The notes beneath the pieces are model-generated. The model was given only the letters and a program-made list of their open reading frames with translations. It was not told the DNA's origin and ran no database searches. A DNA stretch of 64,000 nucleotides from G963663775 sp963664255 (GTDB lineage Bacteria; Bacillota; Clostridia; Oscillospirales; Butyricicoccaceae): assembly GCA_963664255.1 (NCBI GenBank), contig OY760938.1:310001-374000 (forward strand). Reading direction: 5' to 3'. This document shows positions 42,321-51,368 of the stretch, one piece after another (position 1 is the first letter of the stretch; each line of letters begins with the position of its first letter). The position numbers and the translations under genes were made by a program.

Positions 42321-44159
42321 TCACTCCACGGTCACAGATTTTGCCAAATTTCTCGGCTTATCTACATCGCATCCGAGCTGCACTGCGATATAGTATGCCA
42401 AGAATTGCAGCGGAATAATCGAAAGCGATGCATATAAGGTATGCAAACATTTTGGCAGGCGCACCACCTGCTGGCATGCGCTGGTATCTCCGTCAAAGTC
42501 TTCCGTGGTAATCAGCACAACCGCCGCACCACGTGATGCCACCTCACGGATGTTGGAAATCGTCTTTTCATAGAGATTTTTCTGGGTTGCCAACGCAATC
42601 ACCAGTGTACCCTCTTCAATCAGCGAAATGGTGCCATGCTTCAGCTCTCCCGCTGCGTATGCCTCGCTGTGGATATATGAAATCTCCTTGAGCTTGAGCG
42701 ATGCCTCCATCGCTGCCGCATAGTCCAGTCCACGTCCCAAGAAAAACACATTGGGGCGGTTGGCATAGAGTGTTGCAATATACTGCATGGTTTCCAGGCT
42801 CTTGAGCGTTTCAGAGATGGCATCCGGCAGGCGGAACAACTCTTGACACAGTTCTTTTTCCGCTTGTGCATCCATCTTGCCCTGCACCCGTGCAATTTTG
42901 CCCGCAATCATGTATAACGCCGCCAGCTGTGCGGAATATGCCTTTGTGGTGGCAACCGAAATCTCCGGCCCTGCCCAAGTGTACAGAATGCCGTCTGCTT
43001 CGCGTGCAATCGTAGATGATACCACATTGACCACCGCAATGGCAAACGCACCTTGTTCCTTCGCCTGCCGCATTGCCGCCAAGGTATCTGCGGTTTCGCC
43101 GGACTGGCTGATGACAATGCACAAATCCTTTGGAGAAACAATCGGGTTTTCATACCGAAATTCAGATGCAACAGAAGCCGTACAACGCACCCGCGCCATG
43201 GCTTCAATCACCGTTTTACCGACGATTCCCGCATGCAGTGCAGAGCCGCAGCCAATGATGTGCACATGGTCAATTTCTCGCAGCCGCTCCTCTGTTAGCC
43301 CATTTTGCTCAAACGAAATCATACCATCCAAAATACGCGGTCGAACGGTATCGCCAACAGCCTTTGGCTGCTCCATGATTTCTTTAATCATAAAGTGCTC
43401 ATATCCGCCCTTTTCCGCCGCAGACAAATCCCATGTCACGGTCTGCACTTCCTTTGGAATCACATCTCCAAATTCATTCATGACCACCACGCTGTCGGGC
43501 CTTACAATCGCAACTTCATTATCATCCAAAATGATATAATCCTTGGTGCGGGAAATAATGGCGGTAATGTCCGACGCAATCATATTTTCGCCCTTACCCA
43601 GACCAATCACCAGCGGATTGTCACGGCGTGCCGCCACAATTTCCTCTGGATTATCCATGCTCACCACGCCCAGCGCATAAGAACCCCGCAAGCGGCAAAC
43701 CGCCTGCAGCACCGTCTGCGCCAAATCCTTCTGTTCTCCGGTGTGCAAATAGTCAATCAAATGCGCCACGGTTTCGGTGTCTGTTTCCGAATGAAAGTGA
43801 TAGCCATGCTCCTCCAGCTTGGTGCGCAGTTCCAAATAATTCTCAATGATGCCATTGTGCACCACTGCCACCTTGCCCTCTGTGCCGCCCAAATGCGGGT
43901 GCGAGTTGCGGTCAGACGGACCTCCATGGGTTGCCCAACGGGTGTGCCCAATGCCGCAGTTGCCTTCCACGCCGCCATCCGTGTTGATTTTATCTTCCAA
44001 ATTTTGAATGCGTCCACGTGTTTTGACCACCTGCAGACCCGCCTTGGTAAATGCCGCAATGCCCGCAGAATCATATCCGCGATATTCCAATGCGTACAAC
44101 CCTTTAATCAATATCGGCACAGCACTTTCTTTGCCGGTGAAACCTACAATACCACACAT
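42321..44159 (-). CDS. glmS: glutamine-fructose-6-phosphate aminotransferase (isomerizing)
   Basis: A 612-residue enzyme with the N-terminal glutaminase nucleophile Cys right after Met (MCGIVGFTG), GHTRWATHGGPS, and two SIS isomerase domains (VISQSGETADT; FFLGRGLDYAAAMEASLKLKE) ending in the typical KSVTVE. Makes glucosamine-6-phosphate for cell wall synthesis. ATG 44159 follows AAGGAG; 20 further in-frame codons upstream would mask the catalytic Cys and are rejected. Controlled by the ribozyme just upstream. Confidence 0.96.
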   Translation of the reverse strand: MCGIVGFTGKESAVPILIKGLYALEYRGYDSAGIAAFTKAGLQVVKTRGRIQNLEDKINTDGGVEGNCGIGHTRWATHGGPSDRNSHPHLGGTEGKVAVVHNGIIENYLELRTKLEEHGYHFHSETDTETVAHLIDYLHTGEQKDLAQTVLQAVCRLRGSYALGVVSMDNPEEIVAARRDNPLVIGLGKGENMIASDITAIISRTKDYIILDDNEVAIVRPDSVVVMNEFGDVIPKEVQTVTWDLSAAEKGGYEHFMIKEIMEQPKAVGDTVRPRILDGMISFEQNGLTEERLREIDHVHIIGCGSALHAGIVGKTVIEAMARVRCTASVASEFRYENPIVSPKDLCIVISQSGETADTLAAMRQAKEQGAFAIAVVNVVSSTIAREADGILYTWAGPEISVATTKAYSAQLAALYMIAGKIARVQGKMDAQAEKELCQELFRLPDAISETLKSLETMQYIATLYANRPNVFFLGRGLDYAAAMEASLKLKEISYIHSEAYAAGELKHGTISLIEEGTLVIALATQKNLYEKTISNIREVASRGAAVVLITTEDFDGDTSACQQVVRLPKCLHTLYASLSIIPLQFLAYYIAVQLGCDVDKPRNLAKSVTVE

Positions 44160-44249
44160 AACTTGTGTTACTCCTTCCATGATGAGGAAATCAAAATAAA
44201 AAAACATACGAAGCCACATGTTTGCATAACTGCGTCAAATGGCGTCCTA

Positions 44250-44424
44250 TGCGGGGCAGCTGACGTTTGTCCTCGAAATCACTTTCGAGTTTTGCATCGC
44301 TGCTGACGACCAGAGGTCGACGAGATGTTCGTCCGCTTCCTCTGACCGATGGGCATCCGCCGAATCTTCGATAAACCCATACCTCGTCCACTGCGGTTCA
44401 TGAAGTCGCAGTGCTGGCGCTTTT
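44250..44424 (-). ncRNA. glmS ribozyme-riboswitch
   Basis: On the minus strand upstream of glmS the core reads AAAGCGCCAGCACTGCGAC, then GTGGACGAGGTATGGGTTTA, ATCGA, TTCGGCGGATGCCCATCGG, and the P3/P4 hairpins. The self-cleavage site is expected between A44421 and G44420. Glucosamine-6-phosphate binding triggers cleavage and decay of the glmS mRNA (established for this class). It lies about 90-265 bases before the glmS ATG. Confidence 0.95.
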
Positions 44425-44526
44425 TCCGATTCTGTTAAAAAAGCTATCACCGCTCCCTTTCTTCGCCCACACAAAGTAGGACGGCATTTATCACACCGTC
44501 CCACGCTGCACGTTTATGATATTTTA

Positions 44527-45876
44527 TTATACGATAGCTTCGATAACTTTTGCAACCATTTTTGCCATATCGTCAACTAATTGCACATCCTTGGCTTCCA
44601 CCATCACGCGCACCAACGCTTCCGTGCCGGACGGACGCACCAAAATGCGACCCTCGCCCAGGGCAGCCTCCGCTTGTGCAATCACTTTTTGCACCTCTGG
44701 ATGCTGTGCAATCGTCTTTTTCTGGTCATTTGGCACTGTTACATTAATCATGGTCTGCGGGAACGGCACCACCTCTGCCGCCAGCGCCGAGCATTTTTTG
44801 CCGCTGTTCTTGAGAATGGACATAAACTGTACCGCCGTCAGCTGCCCATCTCCCGTTGACGCATATTCCAGAAAAATCACATGACCTGACTGCTCCCCGC
44901 CCAGAATATAGCCGCCTTGCAGCATTTGCTCCAACACATAGCGGTCGCCGACATTGGCACAAATGATGTCCATCTCCTGTGCCCTTGCATAGGCATGCAA
45001 GCCCATGTTGGACATGACCGTCGCAACAAAGGCATTGCCTCGCAGCTTACCCTGCTGCTTCATGCGGGAGGCACACACCGCCATAATGCGGTCGCCGTCC
45101 AGTTCCTCGCCGTTCTCGTCAACAATCAGGCAACGGTCGGCATCACCGTCAAATGCAACGCCCAAATCAAACTGTCCATTGCGTACGCGCTCTTTCAAAT
45201 CCCCCAAATGGGTCGAGCCGCAGCCATGATTGATGTTGATGCCATCCGGCTCATAAAATCGAATCTCTGCGCTGCACTCCAGCTGCCGCAGCAAGCGCAC
45301 AATGGTGGTAGATGCCGCCCCGTTGGCGCAGTCCACCGCCACCCGCAGCCCGCTCAAATCGCCGCTGATGGTTTCGCTCAAGTGGTCGGTATATTCCACA
45401 ACAGGGTCGATTGCACTCTTTACCACGCAGCCCATCTGCTCGTGGGATACCTTCGGCAGCTGCTCTGGTGCATCAATGAGTGCTTCAATCTGCGCTTCCA
45501 AGGCATCCGAAAGCTTATAGCCGCTTCCGGCGAAAATCTTAATACCATTATATTCAAAAGAATTATGGCTCGCCGAAATCACAATCCCTGCATCTGCCTT
45601 ATGCTTCATCGTCAGATACGCAATCGCAGGGGTTGGAATCACACCCAAAAGCTCCACATCTGCTCCCACAGAGCAAATACCGGCGACCAACGCATTTTCC
45701 AGCATATCGGAAGAAATGCGGGTATCTTTTCCAATGAGCAGTTTTGCTTTGCCGGCTGTTTTCCGCTCCTGCGCCAGCAAATGTGCGGCAGCCGCACCAA
45801 TCTTAAACGCCAACATGGCATCCAATTCTATATTTGCGACACCGCGCACGCCATCTGTACCAAAATATTTACCCAA
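44527..45876 (-). CDS. glmM: phosphoglucosamine mutase
   Basis: A 449-residue alpha-D-phosphohexomutase starting MGKYFGTDGVRGVAN, with the phospho-Ser loop GIVISASHNSFEYNG near 95-105, metal loop AFDGDADRCL, sugar loop GGEQSGHVIF and phosphate loop VRPSGTEALVRV. Converts glucosamine-6-phosphate to glucosamine-1-phosphate, the next step after GlmS. It lies just upstream of the glmS ribozyme on the same strand; a 6-bp hairpin GGACGG/CCGTCC past the stop may give partial termination. Confidence 0.95.
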   Translation of the reverse strand: MGKYFGTDGVRGVANIELDAMLAFKIGAAAAHLLAQERKTAGKAKLLIGKDTRISSDMLENALVAGICSVGADVELLGVIPTPAIAYLTMKHKADAGIVISASHNSFEYNGIKIFAGSGYKLSDALEAQIEALIDAPEQLPKVSHEQMGCVVKSAIDPVVEYTDHLSETISGDLSGLRVAVDCANGAASTTIVRLLRQLECSAEIRFYEPDGININHGCGSTHLGDLKERVRNGQFDLGVAFDGDADRCLIVDENGEELDGDRIMAVCASRMKQQGKLRGNAFVATVMSNMGLHAYARAQEMDIICANVGDRYVLEQMLQGGYILGGEQSGHVIFLEYASTGDGQLTAVQFMSILKNSGKKCSALAAEVVPFPQTMINVTVPNDQKKTIAQHPEVQKVIAQAEAALGEGRILVRPSGTEALVRVMVEAKDVQLVDDMAKMVAKVIEAIV

Positions 45877-45947
45877 AAAAGAACACCTTACCTTCTGTTT
45901 TTATGTTTCCATATCGCAGGAAAACCCCTATGCGATGCGACAATTTA

Positions 45948-46964
45948 TCACAACCGCAGCTGCCCATTTGGCAATTCTAATTGCAAATGCTCATAGGCAA
46001 GCAGCGTTGCGCACCTGCCGCGCGGTGTACGATTTAAAAACCCGATTTGCATCAGATACGGCTCATAAACATCCTCCAGCGTGATGGATTCCTCGCCAAT
46101 CGCTGCCGCAAGTGTTTCCAAGCCAACCGGTCCGCCGCCAAAATTTTGAATGATGCACGTCAGCATTCGGCGGTCAATGTTGTCCAGTCCCAATGCATCG
46201 ACTTCCAGCGCCTGCAGTGCCATATCCGCCGTTTGGCGGGTGATGACACCATTGCCGCGCACCTGTGCAAAATCGCGCACACGGCGCAAAAACCGATTGG
46301 CAATACGTGGCGTACCGCGAGAACGGCAGGCAATTTCATATGTCCCCTCTGCCTCTGCCGGCACCTCCAAAATACCCGCCGACCGCTCGACAATTTGCTG
46401 CAATTCTGCCGCACTATACAGCTCCAGCCGCAGCATCACACCGAAACGGTCACGCAACGGTGACGTCATCTGTCCTGCACGTGTGGTTGCGCCGATGAGT
46501 GTAAACCTCGGCAAATCCAATCGAATCGACCGCGCCGAAGGCCCTTTTCCAATGATAATATCCAGCGCAAAATCTTCCATGGCAGGATAAAGGATTTCTT
46601 CCACGCTCCGATTCAGACGATGAATTTCGTCGATGAACAGAATATCGTGTTCTGCAAGGTTTGTCAAGAGTGCCGCCAAATCTCCTGCTTTTTCAATGGC
46701 AGGACCGGAGGTCACCCGAATATTGACCCCCATCTCTGCGGCGATAATGTTGGCAAGCGTTGTTTTTCCAAGTCCCGGCGGTCCATACAGCAGCGCATGG
46801 TCAAGCGGTTCTCCGCGCTGTTTGGCAGCTTCAATGAATACCGAAAGGTTCTCTTTCACCTTGCTCTGCCCGATATAATCTCCCATGGTATGCGGACGCA
46901 GCGAGGTTTCGTTCTCTTCTGCTGTCAGCGTCCGATTGGAGATAATGCGCTCATCATCCATCAT
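45948..46964 (-). CDS. ruvB: Holliday junction DNA helicase RuvB
   Basis: A 338-residue AAA+ motor: Walker A YGPPGLGKTTLA, Walker B ILFIDEIHRLNR, sensor 1 LIGATTRAGQM and the C-terminal winged helix (GFLNRTPRGRCAT). I place the start at ATG 46964 (MMDDERII) by analogy with the family N-terminus. A TTG at 46988 has a better ribosome site (AAGGA nine bases upstream) and would overlap ruvA by 17 codons less than the longest frame; it may be the true start. Works with RuvA to move Holliday junctions. Confidence 0.92.
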   Translation of the reverse strand: MMDDERIISNRTLTAEENETSLRPHTMGDYIGQSKVKENLSVFIEAAKQRGEPLDHALLYGPPGLGKTTLANIIAAEMGVNIRVTSGPAIEKAGDLAALLTNLAEHDILFIDEIHRLNRSVEEILYPAMEDFALDIIIGKGPSARSIRLDLPRFTLIGATTRAGQMTSPLRDRFGVMLRLELYSAAELQQIVERSAGILEVPAEAEGTYEIACRSRGTPRIANRFLRRVRDFAQVRGNGVITRQTADMALQALEVDALGLDNIDRRMLTCIIQNFGGGPVGLETLAAAIGEESITLEDVYEPYLMQIGFLNRTPRGRCATLLAYEHLQLELPNGQLRL

Positions 46965-47004
46965 ACCGCCCGAAAACTCAATACTCAAATGCTCACATCC
47001 TTTA

Positions 47005-47622
47005 TCACTGTATTGCAAGCCGTTTTAAGCATTGCCGAATGATTTCTTCTGTTTCCAAGTCCTCCAGCTGCAAATTTTCCATCGATTGCAGTGCTTCTGC
47101 CTGACTATAGCCCAAAACCATCAGTGCCGCCACCGCTTCCTGTGTATGGTTCACGCTTTGCTTGCCGCCCAATGTGGTCTGCGGCATTCCCATTGCAGCG
47201 GACGCGCCACCATCCAGCTGCGCTTTCGCCAATTTGTCCTTCAGCTCCAACACAATGCGCTGTGCAATCTTTTTGCCGATGCCAGGTGCCTGCGTCAGCA
47301 GCTTCTCGTCCCCTGTGATGATGGACAGCGCAAGCCTTGACGGCGGTGCAATCGACAAAATGGCGAGTGCGGCTTTCGGTCCCACGCCAGATACTCCAAT
47401 CAGCATTTTAAAGCAAGACAGCTCCTCCTGCTCGGAAAATCCATATAAATCAAAAATATCTTCTCTCACATATAAATAGGTATATAATCGTGCGTTTTTT
47501 CCAGACTTGAGCGCAGAAAGCGTATTTTGGGAGGTGTGGCACGCATATCCGACACCCATGCAGTCAATGACGGCAAGTCCCAGCTCCAGCGCGGCAACTT
47601 TTCCTTCTACATAATAAAACAT
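47005..47622 (-). CDS. ruvA: Holliday junction DNA helicase subunit RuvA
   Basis: A 205-residue protein: OB fold at the N-terminus (VEGKVAALE...), helix-hairpin-helix pair (MLIGVSGVGPKAALAIL; LTQAPGIGKKIAQRIVLEL) and a C-terminal RuvB-contact domain (DLETEEIIRQCLKRLA). Tetramer that grips the junction. Seven bases after ruvC; gene order ruvC-ruvA-ruvB. Confidence 0.94.
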   Translation of the reverse strand: MFYYVEGKVAALELGLAVIDCMGVGYACHTSQNTLSALKSGKNARLYTYLYVREDIFDLYGFSEQEELSCFKMLIGVSGVGPKAALAILSIAPPSRLALSIITGDEKLLTQAPGIGKKIAQRIVLELKDKLAKAQLDGGASAAMGMPQTTLGGKQSVNHTQEAVAALMVLGYSQAEALQSMENLQLEDLETEEIIRQCLKRLAIQ

Positions 47623-47628
47623 ATGCTG

Positions 47629-48117
47629 TTATCCTTTGTATAGTTGTGATTTTCGCGAATGCCCATGACAAATCGCGATTGCCAGCGCATCCGCGGCATC
47701 GTCTGGACGCGGTATTTTGTGAAGTCCCAGCACCAGCCGCGTCATTTCCATCACTTGCTTTTTTTCCGCCTTGCCGTATCCCACCACCGACTGCTTGACC
47801 TGCGATGGGGTATACGAAACGGGCTTTAATCCATGCTGCACCAACGCCAGCAGAATCACCCCTCGCGCCTGTGCAACCTGAATGCCTGTGGTAATGTTGG
47901 TGTTGAAGAATAGTTCTTCCACCGCCACCTCCTGTGGGTGAAAGGCATCCAGAAGGGTGCATAAATCCTGATGAATTTCCTGCAGCCGCAGCGGCATCTC
48001 CAGCTTTGCATCGGTTGTAATCGCACCATATTGGATAGGCGTAAATCGATTTTGCTCATATTTTAAAAAGCCATATCCTACTGTGCCATACCCTGGGTCA
48101 ATTCCCATAATCACCAT
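47629..48117 (-). CDS. ruvC: crossover junction endodeoxyribonuclease RuvC
   Basis: A 162-residue RNase H-fold resolvase beginning MVIMGIDPGYGTVGYG, where the Asp is the first catalytic residue; VEELFFNTNI supplies the second acidic residue and DDAADALAIAICHG the last two. Cuts Holliday junctions bound by RuvAB. First gene of the ruvCAB unit. The 247 bases upstream hold no gene but contain the rhodanese terminator. Confidence 0.94.
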   Translation of the reverse strand: MVIMGIDPGYGTVGYGFLKYEQNRFTPIQYGAITTDAKLEMPLRLQEIHQDLCTLLDAFHPQEVAVEELFFNTNITTGIQVAQARGVILLALVQHGLKPVSYTPSQVKQSVVGYGKAEKKQVMEMTRLVLGLHKIPRPDDAADALAIAICHGHSRKSQLYKG

Positions 48118-48300
48118 TGCAATTAACGTTCCTTTTTATGTACTTCATATTATTTTAACATAAACCCCTGTTTGATTCAACATTTTTCAGCTTTGCTGCA
48201 ACTCTTTAAATTCCTTGCAAGGACGTCCGCCGCAGGACGTTTCCCCTCGTCCTTTTGCGAAAACGAAACCCTCTTTTTTCACAGAAACATGCCTGCATAT

Positions 48301-48349
48301 ACAAAACCTCCAAGACCGTGCGTTTACTTGCACCATCTTGAAGGTTTGT
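48301..48349 (-). terminator. terminator after rhodanese gene
   Basis: On the minus strand ACAAACCTTCAAGA (48336-48349) pairs with TCTTGGAGGTTTTGT (48301-48315) with an inner GTGC/GCAC pairing; the T-rich right arm ends in TTTTGT. Sixteen bases past the stop. Confidence 0.7.
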
Positions 48350-48364
48350 ATAAACTATATTGAT

Positions 48365-48799
48365 TTACTCCACAATTTCATACGGCCAATCGATAATTCC
48401 ACCAAAATCAAGGACATTTTGATAACCCAAGTCCAGCAGCTCCTGCGCCGCGTTTGCGCTTCTTCTGCCACTGCGGCAATAGACCAAAATCAATGCTTCT
48501 TTATCCGGCAGAACTTCTTCTGCCTTTGCAGAAATTTCATAATCCGGCAGAAGTATTGCGTCTGGAATGTGCCCTTCTGCATACTCCTCTTGTGTGCGGA
48601 CATCTAAAATAGTGCGTTCTTCTGTGGTATCCATGATTTCCTTGGCATCCGCTGCGGTGATTTTTTGATACGTCGCAGCTGTATTGACCGCATCCACGGC
48701 ATCTGTCGGCGTTGCAGGCACTTGACCGCTTGCATTCTGACATCCTGTCAGCAGCAATCCCATTGCCAGCAGCATCGCCGGCACTAGATTTTTCCTCAT
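48365..48799 (-). CDS. rhodanese-like lipoprotein
   Basis: A 144-residue exported lipoprotein: signal peptide with lipobox LLLTGC (Cys about 20), a short Thr/Ala-rich linker, and one rhodanese domain with LDVRTQEEYAEGHIPDA and the active-site loop VYCRSGRRS. Probably a membrane-anchored sulfurtransferase on the outer face; the sulfur donor and acceptor are unknown. Single gene with its own terminator. Confidence 0.88.
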   Translation of the reverse strand: MRKNLVPAMLLAMGLLLTGCQNASGQVPATPTDAVDAVNTAATYQKITAADAKEIMDTTEERTILDVRTQEEYAEGHIPDAILLPDYEISAKAEEVLPDKEALILVYCRSGRRSANAAQELLDLGYQNVLDFGGIIDWPYEIVE

Positions 48800-48910
48800 T
48801 TCAGACTACCTCCCAATCCCTCAAATTCTGCTTCGATACATTCTTTTTTTATAGTATATCCAAATTTCCAAATCATCTCTGTGATAGACTCACAAATACC
48901 ACCGCAAGAC

Positions 48911-48951
48911 AGAAAAAAACTGCCACTGCTGTACTCCTCACAGCAGTGGCT
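48911..48951 (-). terminator. Rho-independent terminator after DUF3793 gene
   Basis: On the minus strand GCCACTGCTG (48941-48950) pairs with CAGCAGTGGC (48922-48931), followed by AGTTTTTTTC. It lies about 150 bases past the DUF3793 stop; the stretch between (48952-49096) shows nothing else. Confidence 0.85.
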
Positions 48952-49096
48952 ATGCTAAAAACCCAAACGCGTGATGTCCCTCTGCTCTGATGCATTGCTT
49001 ACGCAGGTGTAAAAGACCACTTGCTGCACCACAGCTTCGCGCTCTCCTATCAAAAGGCAACCTCTCGTTCTCCCCCATTGATTTCCGTGCTGTCCA

Positions 49097-49663
49097 CTAG
49101 GCGGCCACCGTAAGCTGTAAAATTGACCTGCCCTCTTCATAGAGTCTTTTATACACCGCAGCACATTTTTTATAGTGTTCAAATTGTTTTTGTGCCGCTT
49201 CCGCATCCCCATAGGCCTTCCACAGTCCACTGCACGTGAAGTTCTTTCCTTGGTGCTTCATAAAGCCCAAAACATCACACAGCGGATACCCTAAAAAAAT
49301 GCCGATTTCATGCGGAAATTCCTCTTGCAGACACACTCTTTTTTGCATCTGCCGCAAATATCCTGCCGCATCTGCCGCTGGCGCATATCCAACCTCCTGC
49401 AAAAATGCCTGCACATCCTGATTGTGCAAGATTTGCGTCAGCTGCCGATTTCGATAGACATAAACCAAAAACAAATGCTTTTTGCGGCAGTATTTGATTA
49501 AAAAAATTTGAATGCCGCGTGTGCGCAGCAGTTTATTCCAATACGAAACTGCGGCAGGAATATCCTCCCCCGCCTGCGGGCGATAGCTGAACAAATTAGC
49601 AGGCTTCACCCGCGCCAAGGTTGGCGCACATTGTTCTACCAAAACAGCTGCAAAATCCTTCAT
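49097..49663 (-). CDS. DUF3793-type protein
   Basis: A 188-residue soluble protein with an N-terminal AAVLVEQCAPTLARVKPANLF segment (20 residues from AVLVEQ), basic RKKHLFLVYVYR near 70-80 and HEIGIFLGYPLCDVLGF near 120-136, the pattern I associate with DUF3793, a clostridial family of unknown function often near iron or flavodoxin genes. Start ATG 49663 (GAGGAAAATGGT upstream) overlaps the stop of the upstream DUF2325-like gene. Both appear to be controlled by the dyad-rich promoter at 50.0 kb, perhaps in response to metal. Confidence 0.8.
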   Translation of the reverse strand: MKDFAAVLVEQCAPTLARVKPANLFSYRPQAGEDIPAAVSYWNKLLRTRGIQIFLIKYCRKKHLFLVYVYRNRQLTQILHNQDVQAFLQEVGYAPAADAAGYLRQMQKRVCLQEEFPHEIGIFLGYPLCDVLGFMKHQGKNFTCSGLWKAYGDAEAAQKQFEHYKKCAAVYKRLYEEGRSILQLTVAA

Positions 49664-49959
49664 ACCATTTTCCTCGCTTCGCGGCATCGAACCTGCAAAA
49701 TAGTTTGCAGCGCGTGCAAACTGCTGCTATGGGAGCGTTCCACTGCAGCATTGCAGCTTTTTGCTGCCCCAACTGCGCAGGTCACCATTTTATGGGACAC
49801 CGTATTGGTGAATAAAATCACCAAATCTGGCTTTCCAATCTGCCGCTTCATTTCTCCCTTCATTTGGGTGAATACCTTTGCCTTACATCCAAAACCTTTA
49901 CACGTTTCTACATATAGACGCTCCATGCAGTCATTTCCGCCCACAATCACTACGCTCAT
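49660..49959 (-). CDS. DUF2325-type protein
   Basis: A 99-residue protein starting MSVVIVGGNDCMERLY, with a Rossmann-like first strand and VILFTNTVSHKMV in the middle, consistent with DUF2325 proteins, whose function is unknown. Three Cys residues occur in the first half. ATG 49959 follows GGAGGACAT directly; a longer frame upstream (from 49986) runs under the promoter region. Translationally coupled to the DUF3793 gene. Confidence 0.82.
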   Translation of the reverse strand: MSVVIVGGNDCMERLYVETCKGFGCKAKVFTQMKGEMKRQIGKPDLVILFTNTVSHKMVTCAVGAAKSCNAAVERSHSSSLHALQTILQVRCREARKMV

Positions 49960-49989
49960 ATGTCCTCCTATGCTCATCATTTTCATTTG

Positions 49990-50031
49990 TTAGCATACGC
50001 TAATATTAGCACGCACTAACAAATGTGTCAA
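49990..50031 (-). promoter_or_regulatory. promoter with tandem TTAG-N6-CTAA operator dyads
   Basis: On the minus strand TTGACA (50026-50031), 17 bases, TAATAT (50003-50008). Two dyads, TTAGCATACGCTAA (49990-50003) and TTAGCACGCACTAA (50006-50019, plus-strand reading), spaced 16 bases centre to centre, cover the -10 and spacer; a longer outer palindrome (GTTAG...CTAAC) spans both. The half-site resembles DtxR/MntR-family boxes, so metal-dependent repression is plausible (inference). Confidence 0.75.
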
Positions 50032-50140
50032 GCATTTTCGGGATTTTTTTTCAAAAATGATATTCATGCAGTATATGGCAATTAATAAAACCCATCTGCC
50101 CTTCGGTGGCAACCGCTGCAGTGCTCGCATTCCACACAGA

Positions 50141-50924
50141 GAGCCTTCCCTTGCAGACATAAAACAGCAAAAAACTACAGCGGGAATCCCATCGCCTGTT
50201 CACCGAAACCGACTATGCCGTCATTGGAAACCTCGCCGGTGCAGGCTTCGGGGATTCTGGTGCAATTCCGGCACCGTTTGAAAAATTCCCAAAGGGCATT
50301 CGCAAGTTTGACCAGTGGTGCATGGCACAGCTGTTATATCCGGAATATCTGCAGGAAGTTTTTGAAATGCAGACCGAGTTTATGCTCAAAAATCTGGAAA
50401 TTTACAAGCAAGCCTGCGGTGACAAGATTCAAATTGTATGGATTAGCGGCACAGACTTTGGCACACAGAATGCAGAATTTATGTCCTCTGATATGTTCAA
50501 GGAACTCTACAAGCCCTACTATAAGCGTATCTGTGATTGGGTGCATCAAAACACCAAATGGAAGACCTTTTTCCACACCTGCGGTTGTGTTGTCAAGCTG
50601 CTGGATGATTTTGTTGACATGGGTATGGACATCATCAATCCGGTGCAGCTCTCTGCCACTGGCATGGACGCGCATATGCTCAAGGATAAATACGGCGACA
50701 GGCTTGTGTTCTGGGGTGGCGGCGTAGACACACAGAGTATGCTGCCCAACGGCACGCCGGAAGAGGTTGCCGCACAGGTGACCGAGCGTCTGGACATTCT
50801 TTCCAAGGGTGGCGGCTATGTATTTAATACAATTCACAACATCGTCGGCGATACCCGTCCCGAAAATATCTGGGCAGCGTTTGAAGCAGTACATAAGTAC
50901 AACAAACAGCACTTCGGTCTATAA
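50141..50924 (+). pseudogene. URO-D-type methyltransferase remnant
   Basis: The 3' two-thirds of a uroporphyrinogen-decarboxylase-family protein as found in corrinoid methyltransferase systems. The readable part runs from LFTETDYAVIGNLAGAGFG through ISGTDFGTQN, FFHTCGCVVKLL, FWGGGVDTQSMLP to the stop at 50924. A start-proximal segment (REPSLADIKQQ) is in another frame; removing one A from the A6 run at 50169-50174 joins the two. About 120 N-terminal residues are missing altogether. The intact ATG at 50322 has no ribosome site. A dead gene, not a short enzyme. Confidence 0.8.
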
Positions 50925-50949
50925 TCTCTTCCCCCTATAAATTCTGCCA

Positions 50950-50981
50950 AAAGCCTCCTTGGTGTATTCCAAGGAGGCTTT
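50950..50981. terminator. bidirectional terminator between URO-D remnant and cbiN
   Basis: AAAGCCTCCTTGG (50950-50962) pairs with CCAAGGAGGCTTT (50969-50981), loop TGTATT. It ends the cbiQOMN transcript on the minus strand and the remnant on the plus strand. Confidence 0.85.
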
Positions 50982-51033
50982 CTATGTCCAAATGCCGCAG
51001 CTTTGGCGGAGATGCACCGCACAAATGCTGCTG

Positions 51034-51366
51034 TTACTGCTCTTCTGTCTGCTTTTCGTGCAGCCGCTCTTGTTTTTTGCGTTCCACCAAGCGCCCCATA
51101 AAAAACGCAATCACGCCCACGCCGATTCCGGTCTGCACGCAAAACAGCAGGCTTTCGATTTCTCCGGGAATCTCCCCGCCAATCAAATTTTCTGCAATCG
51201 GTGTAAACCATGGCTGATATTCCCCGCCAGTAATCTGGTTGACCATCTCGCTTCCTGCATCGTCCGAGCCGCCGAACGCCGCACCCTTCTGCAGGAATAG
51301 CGGCACCACTGCGAGCACGCCGACCAGCAGCAATAACACAATCACCTTAAATCCGTTTTTATTCAT
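51034..51366 (-). CDS. cbiN: energy-coupling factor cobalt transport protein CbiN
   Basis: A 110-residue protein with two membrane helices (about 8-25 and 75-95) and an extracytoplasmic loop containing GSDDAGSEM and PWFTPIAEN-like segments typical of CbiN. An accessory subunit that helps load cobalt onto CbiM (family knowledge). It lies two bases after cbiM and is the last gene of the riboswitch-controlled operon. Confidence 0.92.
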   Translation of the reverse strand: MNKNGFKVIVLLLLVGVLAVVPLFLQKGAAFGGSDDAGSEMVNQITGGEYQPWFTPIAENLIGGEIPGEIESLLFCVQTGIGVGVIAFFMGRLVERKKQERLHEKQTEEQ

Positions 51367-51368
51367 GT

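Noticed and set aside
50322..50924. A 200-residue intact URO-D-like protein starting at ATG 50322
   Set aside because: Homology continues upstream of this ATG in the same frame as far as 50163, then in another frame, and there is no ribosome site; it is the tail of a broken gene.
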